DNA of 41,669 nt from an uncultured Eubacteriales bacterium (GTDB lineage Bacteria; Bacillota; Clostridia; Peptostreptococcales; Anaerovoracaceae): NCBI GenBank assembly GCA_910583765.1, contig CAJTYS010000032.1, positions 1 to 41,669 of the forward strand. The letters run 5' to 3'. The stretch's first letter is position 1. Each line of letters opens with the position of its first letter. The notes beneath the pieces are model-generated. The model did no database searches, was not told where the DNA came from, and saw nothing but the letters and a program-made list of their open reading frames with translations. Position numbers and translations under genes: made by a program. Of the stretch, positions 32,646-39,055 are shown piece by piece.

Positions 32646-34437
32646 TCTTGTGTTCTATGGACTGCGGCATTCCATTGCCTTAGCGCTGCTGATCCTGACC
32701 ATCCGAGTCATCAAAAAGGTCTTTGCTAAAAAACTAACGGCACATGCCCATTATTATATATGGTTCATTTTGCCTGTCAGCACGATCATGACGCTATTGA
32801 CTGGATTTTTCCCAAACCTCGGTCATCTGCTGAACAATGGCATCCATGGATTGTTCGGGCCCTCTGCCCTGCCCGCGAAAAACGCCGCGGCCCATTTTCT
32901 TTCCCAAACCGCGATTTCCGATGAAATACAGGATTTTGCCGTGGAAGCAGGGTCAGCTGGGCGCTCTATTGGAGAAGTGACCGCCGTTTTTCTGCTTGTG
33001 GTCTGGACAGCAGGTACGCTGCTCATGCTCTCCCGCGGCCTTTGGGGATCGCTACAGGCCCGCCGTCTCATTCAGGGAGCCAGACCCCCGCGCCAGCCTG
33101 CTTTTGATGAACAGCTTTCCCAATGCTGTGATCTGCTGGGCATGAAAGCTTCCTTCGCATCTCGGATTTCTGTTGGAGTTTCCCCCTATGTGTCCAGCCC
33201 CATCACCTTAGGCTTTTTGCGTCCCTGCGTCTTGCTTCCTCCATCTGCGTCTTCTGACCCAGACCTGCCCTATATCCTGCTCCACGAGCTGACTCACTGC
33301 AAGCAGCGTGACGCAGCGCTCAATCTAATAATGCGGCTATTTTTAGCAATCAACTGGTTCAATCCATTTGTTCACTATGCCGTAAAAAGGATATCGCAGG
33401 ATCGTGAAGTTTGTTGTGATCACCGTGTGCTGCGGCTTTTGGAGCCTCAGCAGCGTTCTGACTACGGGCAGGCAGTTTTAAACTGGGCATTCAGACCTGC
33501 TATCGCGTCCGCTTCCCTCGTATCCGCTGTAGGCATGAGAAGCGGCAAACAGGAACTTTACCGGAGAATCGAAAACATTGCCGCATATCAGCCGTTTGCC
33601 CTCTCTTGTCATTGTTTCAGCATAACCGTCCTGGCAGGATTAGTTTTCTGTGCCTTGACTCTCGTTCCTTCCGCTCATGCCCTTTCCGGCCAAAGCCTCC
33701 AGCCAGAACCATCTTTGGATATGCGGATAGAAGATCTGAGTCCTTATTTTGACGACTATGAAGGCAGCTTTGTTCTCTACGATGGGCAGCAGGCTGAATA
33801 CGTGATCTATCAGGAGTCGGCCGCGAAGCGCAGGCTCTCCCCTGATTCCACCTACAAGATCTACAGCGGCCTCGCGGCTCTTGAAGCCGGCGAAATCACT
33901 GCCAAGTCATCGCTGCGCTCATGGGATGGGACGCCTCACCCTTTCCCAGAATGGAATCAATCTCAGGATCTAAATTCCGCTATGAAACAGTCTGTGAATT
34001 GGTATTTTCAGGGATTGGATAAAGCCCTTGGGATCCAAAAATTGCAGGATTTTTATCACCGCATCAAGTATGGCAATGAAAATCTGAACTCTGACATATC
34101 CAATTATTGGATGGAGTCCTCCCTGAAAATCTCACCCCTGGAACAAGTCATGCTGCTAAAAGATCTTCATGAGAACAAGTGGGGCCTCAAAGCGGAAAAT
34201 ATCCAGGCTGTAAAAGATGCTCTGCGCATTTCGGAAAATTCTGGAGCCATTTTGTCAGGAAAAACAGGCACTGGCATGGTCAATGGACGAAAAGTCAATG
34301 GCTGGTTCATCGGTTATGTGGAATCTGACGCTGACCTCTATATTTTTGCCCTTAACCTCCAAGGAACGGATGGGGCTTCGGGCGCAAGGGCCATGGAGAT
34401 CGCTCTGGAGATTTTGAGAGATAAAGGGATCTGGTAG
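32638..34437 (+). CDS. blaR1: BlaR1/MecR1-family beta-lactam sensor and M56 metalloprotease
   Basis: A 599-residue membrane signal transducer. Four transmembrane segments flank a cytoplasmic M56 zinc protease with HELTH (H216) and a following ENxD-like region (KRISQDREVCCDHRVL). An extracellular penicillin-binding domain of class D beta-lactamase type follows (about 370-599) with all active-site motifs: STYK (S404, K407), SVN (452-454) and KTG (542-544). Beta-lactam acylation outside triggers the protease inside and relieves BlaI repression. The start at 32638 follows AAAGGAG. Full length and apparently functional, yet without an attached resistance gene. Confidence 0.92.
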   Translation: MADLVFYGLRHSIALALLILTIRVIKKVFAKKLTAHAHYYIWFILPVSTIMTLLTGFFPNLGHLLNNGIHGLFGPSALPAKNAAAHFLSQTAISDEIQDFAVEAGSAGRSIGEVTAVFLLVVWTAGTLLMLSRGLWGSLQARRLIQGARPPRQPAFDEQLSQCCDLLGMKASFASRISVGVSPYVSSPITLGFLRPCVLLPPSASSDPDLPYILLHELTHCKQRDAALNLIMRLFLAINWFNPFVHYAVKRISQDREVCCDHRVLRLLEPQQRSDYGQAVLNWAFRPAIASASLVSAVGMRSGKQELYRRIENIAAYQPFALSCHCFSITVLAGLVFCALTLVPSAHALSGQSLQPEPSLDMRIEDLSPYFDDYEGSFVLYDGQQAEYVIYQESAAKRRLSPDSTYKIYSGLAALEAGEITAKSSLRSWDGTPHPFPEWNQSQDLNSAMKQSVNWYFQGLDKALGIQKLQDFYHRIKYGNENLNSDISNYWMESSLKISPLEQVMLLKDLHENKWGLKAENIQAVKDALRISENSGAILSGKTGTGMVNGRKVNGWFIGYVESDADLYIFALNLQGTDGASGARAMEIALEILRDKGIW

Positions 34438-34506
34438 GGGAATAAAAAGATCGCGCTTGAAAGCCACGTCATTGGAAGGCTGCACTATCTCAATCACGTC
34501 TTGTTT

Positions 34507-34740
34507 CTCAACCTCCCATGTTCAAAACCAGGATCATGATCGTCTGGTCCGATATTTCGGCGATCACTCGATAGTCGCAGATTCAACGCCTCTATTATCC
34601 GCTCCGATCCGCCTTGAGAGATTTACCGTGATGCCGAGAATCCTTGTAATTCACGAGTTTTTCTCGATCTGCTCCAGGAGTATGTGTCTATTGCGTTTTT
34701 TCAGCTGCTTCATGGCCTTTTCAAACTTTTTTATTTTTAC
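34507..34740 (-). pseudogene. Decayed relE-like toxin gene
   Basis: Read on the minus strand, this encodes FEKAMKQLKKRNRHILLEQI, EKN, then after a one-base shift VNYKDSRHHGKSLKADRSG, two stops, a third stop two codons on, and DYRVIAEISDQTIMILVLN. It is a diverged copy of the intact toxin at 35530 (AMKQLKKLDRHVQGFLLGWI, KSLAADRSGQWRYRIGDYRV). The WRYRIG part is destroyed. No antitoxin copy is visible next to it. Age: several independent lesions, so an old pseudogene. Confidence 0.85.
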
Positions 34741-34846
34741 GTATCGATTTTCATATTTTTTTATAATACCATTCTTGTATATCGGCGGTAATCACAATAC
34801 GGTTCGGAAGTGGTTAATTTCATTAGAAAAAGATAGATGCAGGTAA

Positions 34847-34996
34847 ACGATTCAAGCAATTTTTGCGCTCGCGAACGCAGAAGGGGTTCATCTCGAAGAT
34901 GAGGAATCATTTGCTGTAAAGGCTTACCGTGATGGTGACCTAGAGCACACATCTTCCATTTTTCAGGATGATTTGATAAAAGAACTTGAACTATAG
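34847..34996 (+). pseudogene. C-terminal gene fragment of unknown family
   Basis: An open stretch of 49 codons without start (preceded by TAA) encodes a plausible protein end: AIFALANAEGVHLEDEESFA, VKAYRDGDLEH, SIFQDDLIKELEL, then TAG. Composition is protein-like (acidic, amphipathic) and unlike noise. It lies between the relE relic and other scars, so it may be the tail of a small antitoxin-type protein. No family recognised. Confidence 0.35.
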
Positions 34997-35058
34997 CAAA
35001 GTAACCTTGGAGAAAAAACGCAAACAAACTGGTCTTTGCAATGCTGTTTTTAAACTTT

Positions 35059-35145
35059 CTAGTTCCATGTCCTACATTTTACCACGTTTTGATTAGTTTT
35101 TAAATGCTGTTGCCCTGGCGGATAGTGTTGCTGTTTCTTTGCCAT
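35059..35145 (-). CDS. 28-residue small open frame with its own promoter
   Basis: MAKKQQHYPPGQQHLKTNQN then VVKCRTWN. It has an excellent ribosome binding site (GAGAGGAG, nine bases before ATG 35145) and a promoter TAGACA, 17 bp, TATACT (35177-35205) on the same strand. Composition is basic and hydrophilic. No family is recognised. It could be a real small protein, or the N-terminus of a gene cut by deletion. Confidence 0.35.
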   Translation of the reverse strand: MAKKQQHYPPGQQHLKTNQNVVKCRTWN

Positions 35146-35176
35146 ATTCGTTTGCTCCTCTCGGTTGTTCGTTTTT

Positions 35177-35205
35177 AGTATAAGCTCTTCGACTTTTCTT
35201 GTCTA
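35177..35205 (-). promoter_or_regulatory. Promoter upstream of the small open frame
   Basis: On the minus strand TAGACA (35200-35205), 17 bp, TATACT (35177-35182), five of six matches to the consensus at each box. Confidence 0.5.
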
Positions 35206-35231
35206 TATTTATATACTAACAGCACGTTTTT

Positions 35232-35462
35232 TCACCTTCCGTTTTCGCGTGTTTTTCTAGGACGCCAAGCAGCCTCTTCGCTTCCTTCCTGCGCTCCTCC
35301 GAAATATTTCGTCCCTTCCAGTCGTTTCCATGCGCTCCCTTCTTTTTCTGGCCTCGCTCCTTCGTGCACGTACACTAATTTAGTCAGGCCGTCCCTGGCC
35401 CAGCCTTCGATTTTCAGCAAGCCTTCCGGCGTTCGCCATTCTTGGTATTTTCCTTTCGCCAT
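35232..35462 (-). CDS. Phage small-terminase-like HTH N-terminus, probably decayed
   Basis: From ATG 35462 (AAGGTGA upstream) the protein begins MAKGKYQEWRTPEGLLKIEG then WARDGLT. This resembles the N-terminal helix-turn-helix of phage terminase small subunits and related DNA-binding proteins of Clostridia. In those proteins the helix continues with a DEQIA-like segment; here it changes to KLVYVHEGARPEKEGS, an unrelated sequence. A second frame of the same stretch encodes ISEERRKEAKRLLGVLEKHA and ends at about 35220, a more convincing tail. A frameshift or small deletion near 35385 is therefore likely. 76 residues as it stands. Confidence 0.45.
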   Translation of the reverse strand: MAKGKYQEWRTPEGLLKIEGWARDGLTKLVYVHEGARPEKEGSAWKRLEGTKYFGGAQEGSEEAAWRPRKTRENGR

Positions 35463-35494
35463 TCGGCTCACCTTCTTTCTTTTTTGCGTAGTAA

Positions 35495-35522
35495 AAGAGA
35501 CAGGTTCGGGGTCCTGTCTCTT
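35495..35522 (-). terminator. Terminator of the relBE-like operon
   Basis: AAGAGACAGG and CCTGTCTCTT form a perfect 10-bp stem with an eight-base loop, followed on the minus strand by TTAC. It begins eight bases past the toxin stop codon. Confidence 0.75.
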
Positions 35523-35529
35523 GGTTCGA

Positions 35530-35796
35530 TCATTTGTAAATTTCTCTTCGGTGTCCAATGTTCAAAACCAGGATCGTGATCGTCTGGTCCGATATTTCGG
35601 CGATCACTCGGTAATCGCCGATCCGATACCTCCATTGTCCGCTTCGATCCGCCGCGAGAGATTTACCGTGTCGCCTGGGGTCCTCGCAATCCACGAGGTT
35701 TTTCTCGATCCACCCCAGGAGAAACCCCTGGACGTGCCTGTCGAGTTTTTTCAGCTGCTTCATGGCTCTCGCCGTGTATTCCACCGCGTATTTCAT
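35530..35796 (-). CDS. RelE/ParE-superfamily toxin
   Basis: An 88-residue basic protein with the RelE fold pattern: YAVEYTARAMKQLKKLDRHV (first strand and helices), then LAADRSGQWRYRIGDYRVIA and the last strand ITILVLNIGHRREIY. Basic residues in the R-x-R and HRRE segments fit ribosome-dependent mRNA cleavage. The ATG overlaps the antitoxin stop (ATGA). A diverged dead copy lies about 1 kb downstream (34507). The pair is part of a mobile region and may stabilise it. Confidence 0.9.
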   Translation of the reverse strand: MKYAVEYTARAMKQLKKLDRHVQGFLLGWIEKNLVDCEDPRRHGKSLAADRSGQWRYRIGDYRVIAEISDQTITILVLNIGHRREIYK

Positions 35797-36017
35797 GGCT
35801 CGAACCCCAGCATTTTTTTGACCTCCTGGTGGGAATGGGTCACCGGATTCTTTTCATGCTCCGCCTTCGCCTCATAATACAGGGCCAAATCAAGCTCTTC
35901 TTCGATTTTTTCCAGCACTGATTGGCGCACCAGTTCCGATACGGACATGTGGTTCAGTTCCGCGTACTCTTTGATCAGTTCCGTGTCCGCGTCATTCAAT
36001 CTCACGGAAATCGTCAT
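35793..36017 (-). CDS. Ribbon-helix-helix antitoxin of the relBE-like pair
   Basis: A 74-residue protein. An N-terminal RHH motif (MTISVRLNDADTELIKEYAE, then SVSELVRQSVLEKI) is followed by an acidic tail (YYEAKAEHEKNPVTHSHQEV) that should wrap the toxin, as in RelB/DUF6290-type antitoxins. The start at 36017 has AGGAAG upstream; a GTG at 36026 is an alternative. An inverted repeat overlapping the promoter (36031-36059) is its likely operator. Confidence 0.88.
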   Translation of the reverse strand: MTISVRLNDADTELIKEYAELNHMSVSELVRQSVLEKIEEELDLALYYEAKAEHEKNPVTHSHQEVKKMLGFEP

Positions 36018-36030
36018 GCCGCTCACTTCC

Positions 36031-36072
36031 TTTCTTGTATCACATTGTATTACAAGAAAGCGAGTTTGTCAA
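36031..36072 (-). promoter_or_regulatory. relBE-like promoter with overlapping inverted repeat
   Basis: On the minus strand TTGACA (36067-36072), 17 bp, TACAAT (36044-36049). The perfect repeat TTTCTTGTA / TACAAGAAA (36031-36039, 36051-36059) encloses the -10 box. This is the layout expected for autoregulation by an RHH antitoxin. Confidence 0.8.
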
Positions 36073-36093
36073 CTCAATTTTCCAAAACAAAAA

Positions 36094-36112
36094 CTCCCCG
36101 TTCCCAGGGAGC
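36094..36112 (-). terminator. Terminator behind the phage-type regulator gene
   Basis: On the minus strand CTCCC, an eight-base loop, GGGAG, then TTTTTGTTTT. It lies between the 36256 gene and the relBE promoter and insulates the latter. Confidence 0.75.
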
Positions 36113-36255
36113 TTTCGCTGATGGTATTTAAAAAGGAGTCAAAACATATGCCCGTTTTTCGCTTTTTCATTGATACCATAATACCATGAAATCTTTGCCC
36201 CAGGGTTGCGTTCATTGCCCCCATGTTGCAAGTTTTGTTCTTTTTTCCGCGCAAT

Positions 36256-36636
36256 CTAGATCCAAAACATGTTTTCGGCCACCCTGCGCATGAACTTTGA
36301 CTTTTCCCGCCAGTAGGTGGTCCGATCGGCGTCCCTCGGATAAGGCATTTTGTGCAGCACGCTGTTCCACATGCCGTCCCGGTAGACTTCGGGGATCGCG
36401 AGCCTGGCCTGTTCCACCGCCTGAAGCTTTCGGAAGAGTTCCGCCCGCTTCATGGCTTCCTTGGAAGTGGGATCCCCGTTATTGCTCCCCCTCGGCTGCC
36501 CGTCTGGAGGGTCGGGGCTGTCCCAGATGGCGTTGTCGTATTCCGTTTTCATTCTGTCGTAGTCCTTGACCAGCCAGATCACCTGGTTGGCCAGAGCGTC
36601 CGGCAGCCCGCAGCTTTTCGGCACGTAATCCCTCAC
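36256..36636 (-). CDS. Phage-type late regulator-like protein (ArpU/sigma-like family of clostridial phages)
   Basis: A 126-residue protein starting at GTG 36636 with AAAGGAG six bases upstream (VRDYVPKSCGLPDALANQVI). The central part has DYDRMKTEYDNAIWDSPDPP and the low-complexity DGQPRGSNNGDPT, and the C-terminal half RAELFRKLQAVEQARLAIPE followed by YWREKSKFMRRVAENMFWI. This pattern is common in clostridial temperate phages, upstream of the packaging genes, and is thought to be a late-gene regulator. The reading frame runs on to 36804, but that part is IS110 end sequence. The IS insertion has cut it from its phage neighbours. Confidence 0.65.
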   Translation of the reverse strand: MRDYVPKSCGLPDALANQVIWLVKDYDRMKTEYDNAIWDSPDPPDGQPRGSNNGDPTSKEAMKRAELFRKLQAVEQARLAIPEVYRDGMWNSVLHKMPYPRDADRTTYWREKSKFMRRVAENMFWI

Positions 36637-36680
36637 TTGCTTCTCCTTTCCTTTCCTGGACTTCGCGTTCGTAGCAAAGA

Positions 36681-36795
36681 TTGATAACCGGCTCCTCATT
36701 CGCAGCGTTCGTTTTATGCAGGTTGAACTGCCACCCGGTACGTTCGCGTCACACCACAGTAGATGGAATAAGCAATGAGTGAAACCGGTTCTGAT
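36681..36795 (+). ncRNA. Candidate IS110 bridge RNA / structured 5' noncoding end
   Basis: The 5' noncoding end of the IS110 element contains long-range complementarity. AACCGG (36686-36691) plus CTCATT (36695-36700) can pair with AATGAG (36774-36779) plus CCGGTT (36785-36790), closing a region of about 90 bases. Inside is a small hairpin GCAG/CTGC with a six-base loop (36718-36731). IS110-group recombinases are known to be guided by a bridge RNA encoded here. The pairings are seen; the RNA itself and its guide loops are inference. Confidence 0.45.
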
Positions 36796-36827
36796 CCATT
36801 GCAATAACCTTAAGGAGTGACAAATTT

Positions 36828-38051
36828 ATGAACATGAACGCGGTAGGTATTGATGTTTCCAAAGGTAAAAGCACGGTGGCTATCCTTCGTCCTTATGGCG
36901 AGATCGTTTCAAAACCGTTTGAAGTCCGCCACACATCCAGTGGCATCCGTTCCCTGATCGAGCACATCAGAGCCATTGATGGCGAATCTCGCATTGTCAT
37001 GGAGCACACAGAGCATCACCATGAACCACTTGCCCATGAACTCTCACGGGCAGGCCTTTTTGTGAGTGCCGTGAATCCAAAACTCATTAAGGATTTCGGC
37101 GGCAATTCCCTTCGGAAAGTCAAATCTGACAAAGCGGATTCTGTAAAAATCGCCCGCTATGCCCTTGACAGCTGGACGGAATTGAAACACTATAGTCTCA
37201 TGGATGAAATTCGTAATCAGTTAAAGACCATGAACCGCCAGTTTGATTCTTACATGAAACACAAAACCGCCATGAAAAACAACCTCATCGGCATCATTGA
37301 CCAGACTTTCCCGGGCGCGAACGCTTTCTTTGACAGCCCCGCCCGTGAAGACGGCAGCCAGAAATGGGTCGATTTCATAGCCGCCTATTGGTATGTGGAT
37401 CGTGTTCGTAAATTGTCCTTAAACGCATTTATTGACCACTATCAAAAATGGTGCAAACACAAGAAGTACAACTTTAGCCAATCAAAAGCTGAAGAAATCC
37501 GCGGAACAGCAAAGGAACTCGTTCCCGTACTTCCAAAGGATGATTTAACAAAACTTATCATCAAACAAGCGGTTGAACAGTTAAACACCGCTTCACAGAC
37601 CGTGGAGCAGCTCTGCGTCATGATGAATGAGGCCGCCTCCAAACTTCCTGAATACCCTGTCGTGATGGCTATGAAAGGTGTTGGCAAATCACTCGGACCT
37701 CAGCTCATGGCTGAGATTGGCGATGTCTCCCGCTTTACTCATAAAGGAGCCATCACAGCCTTCGCAGGCGTTGATCCGGGAGTCAATCAATCCGGTTCCT
37801 ACGAGCAGAAAAGTGTTCCAACATCCAAACGAGGTTCCGGCACGCTTCGTAAGACCCTGTTTCAGGTCATGGACGTTCTGATCAAAACCAAGCCGCGGGA
37901 TGATCCTGTTTATCTGTTCATGGATAAGAAACGCGCTCAGGGCAAGCCTTACTATGTCTACATGACCGCAGGCGCAAACAAGTTCCTGCGCATTTATTAC
38001 GGACGGGTGAAAGAATATCTGGCATCGCTTCCAAAGTCAGAGTGGCTTTGA
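36828..38051 (+). CDS. IS110-family recombinase/transposase
   Basis: A 407-residue enzyme. The N-terminal DEDD (RuvC-like) domain opens with AVGIDVSKGKSTVAIL (D9), continues with VMEHTEHH and KSDKADSVKIARY. The C-terminal Tnp domain has the helix-hairpin-helix VMAMKGVGKSLGPQLMAEIG, then FAGVDPG and TSKRGSGTLRKTLF with the candidate catalytic serine. These enzymes insert circular elements into specific targets without target duplication. AAGGAG stands ten bases ahead of the ATG. No stop or frameshift, so likely active. Terminator at 38063. Confidence 0.95.
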   Translation: MNMNAVGIDVSKGKSTVAILRPYGEIVSKPFEVRHTSSGIRSLIEHIRAIDGESRIVMEHTEHHHEPLAHELSRAGLFVSAVNPKLIKDFGGNSLRKVKSDKADSVKIARYALDSWTELKHYSLMDEIRNQLKTMNRQFDSYMKHKTAMKNNLIGIIDQTFPGANAFFDSPAREDGSQKWVDFIAAYWYVDRVRKLSLNAFIDHYQKWCKHKKYNFSQSKAEEIRGTAKELVPVLPKDDLTKLIIKQAVEQLNTASQTVEQLCVMMNEAASKLPEYPVVMAMKGVGKSLGPQLMAEIGDVSRFTHKGAITAFAGVDPGVNQSGSYEQKSVPTSKRGSGTLRKTLFQVMDVLIKTKPRDDPVYLFMDKKRAQGKPYYVYMTAGANKFLRIYYGRVKEYLASLPKSEWL

Positions 38052-38062
38052 CATATGTTTCT

Positions 38063-38094
38063 ACCAGACCGGCACAATGTGGTGGTCTGGTTTT
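38063..38094 (+). terminator. Terminator of the IS110 recombinase gene
   Basis: ACCAGACC (38063-38070) pairs with GGTCTGG (38084-38090), followed by TTTT. Confidence 0.75.
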
Positions 38095-38162
38095 GATCCC
38101 TAATTTTCAACCTGTAATAAATTTTCAAAGTTCACAAATTTCTGCTTGACTTTTTATTTGCA

Positions 38163-38345
38163 GACTACTACTATGATTTTGACGCTGATGTTAAAGACAC
38201 CTTAAATGGAAAGTATAGGATTTCCGGTAATCAATTGATCCTTTCTAGCCACGAAGCCTACACGATCAAGGAATTGAAAAAGGATAGCTATTTGAAGCTT
38301 AAAAATTCTACAATCACCTATACGCTTTATGGTCATTGTTATTAA
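38163..38345 (+). pseudogene. C-terminal fragment of an unknown protein
   Basis: Sixty codons in one frame to a TAA: DYYYDFDADVKDTLNGKYRI, SGNQLILSSHEAYTIKELKK and DSYLKLKNSTITYTLYGHCY. There is no start codon with a ribosome binding site in front; the sequence merges into the IS110 right end. The alternation of strands suggests the end of a small beta-barrel or lipoprotein-like protein. The rest of the gene is absent from the left flank of the IS, so deletion or another rearrangement, not simple insertion, removed it. Confidence 0.5.
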
Positions 38346-38414
38346 GGTGTTTCTCATCTTAATCATTTTACTATATAACTAAGAGTATATCGGTTAAAAC
38401 TAAAAATACATGTT

Positions 38415-38454
38415 CTATCTCGATCTGACCATTTTGGTGAAGCCGCCGAGATAG
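38415..38454. promoter_or_regulatory. Hairpin in the leader of the 38486 gene
   Basis: CTATCTCG (38415-38422) pairs perfectly with CGAGATAG (38447-38454), and ACC/GGT (38428-38438) can pair inside. It lies 31 bases ahead of the start codon and is probably transcribed. It could be a cruciform operator or an RNA element; no T run follows. Confidence 0.5.
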
Positions 38455-38485
38455 TTTAAAGAAACAACGGAAGGAGGAAACAATC

Positions 38486-38758
38486 ATGATGTATCCATTC
38501 ATGACCTTGAATGATGACACGGAAATCACACATTCTGAAATGAAGCCTGATGGCAGGGTCAAGGTTTATATTGAAACTCCTGACTTAAAAGACGGATTTC
38601 ATAACGCCACCTGCTTTCTTCCTGATTATACATGGGAAGACATTGTCGGTTATTCTGATGCAGAAATGGATTATTTTAAACGTCTTGTGCGAAATAACGC
38701 CCATTTGATCATGGAGTTCTCACAAGAGGGAGGTTTTGAAAATGCCTCAAATCTTTAG
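38486..38758 (+). CDS. Hypothetical protein paired with DUF4160
   Basis: A 90-residue acidic protein (MMYPFMTLNDDTEITHSEMK, then a region with ETPDLKDGFHNATCFLPDYT and EMDYFKRLVRNNAHLIMEFS). I do not recognise a named family. It is cytosolic by sequence, with no membrane segment or helix-turn-helix. AAGGAGG precedes the start. It overlaps the next gene by 17 bases, so the two are translationally coupled. The arrangement of two small overlapping genes is like a toxin-antitoxin pair, but no activity is known. Confidence 0.75.
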   Translation: MMYPFMTLNDDTEITHSEMKPDGRVKVYIETPDLKDGFHNATCFLPDYTWEDIVGYSDAEMDYFKRLVRNNAHLIMEFSQEGGFENASNL

Positions 38759-39020
38759 AATTGGTTCCTACATTGTTTATTTCTGGTCTAACGAAAACAA
38801 ACCGCTTGAACCGGTCCATGTTCATATCGCTAAAGGCAGAGCCACTGCGAACGCGACGAAAATCTGGATCACCAGCGCCGGAAAAGCCCTTGTGTGTGAC
38901 AACGCTTCTCGAATACCACAGAAGCAATTGGGCAAGCTGCTGCGAATCATCGAAGCCAACAGTGCTTCCATTCTTGAACAGTGGCGTTCACACTTTGGAG
39001 AAATAAGCTATTTTTGCTGA
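38742..39020 (+). CDS. DUF4160-domain protein
   Basis: A 92-residue protein with the DUF4160 pattern: MPQIFRIGSYIVYFWSNENK, then PVHVHIAKGRATANATKIWI (the conserved PxHxHV-like histidines H28, H30) and a C-terminal helix KQLGKLLRIIEANSASILEQ. DUF4160 proteins are small, often plasmid- or island-borne, and commonly found next to a second small gene, a pairing taken as toxin-antitoxin-like; no function is proven. The ATG at 38742 has AGAGGGAGG nine bases upstream. Confidence 0.8.
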   Translation: MPQIFRIGSYIVYFWSNENKPLEPVHVHIAKGRATANATKIWITSAGKALVCDNASRIPQKQLGKLLRIIEANSASILEQWRSHFGEISYFC

Positions 39021-39055
39021 TCAAATCACTGCATTGGTAAAGGAGGTGCCACCCC

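Larger units (their letters stand above)
36655..38160 (+). mobile_element. IS110-family insertion sequence, apparently complete
   Basis: It comprises the recombinase gene, about 170 bases of 5' noncoding DNA with a foldable core, and about 100 bases 3'. The exact ends are not resolvable, because IS110 members lack terminal inverted repeats and target duplications. The left edge must lie between 36650 (ribosome binding site of the phage-type gene) and 36685. The right edge lies between the terminator at 38063 and the gene fragment from 38163. TTGACT at 38146-38151 near the right edge could supply a -35 box in the circular form. Confidence 0.6.

Noticed and set aside
34457..34846. 129-codon plus-strand frame and its twin at 35521-35877
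   Set aside because: They resemble each other only because both lie opposite relE copies; the minus strand carries the real gene and its relic.
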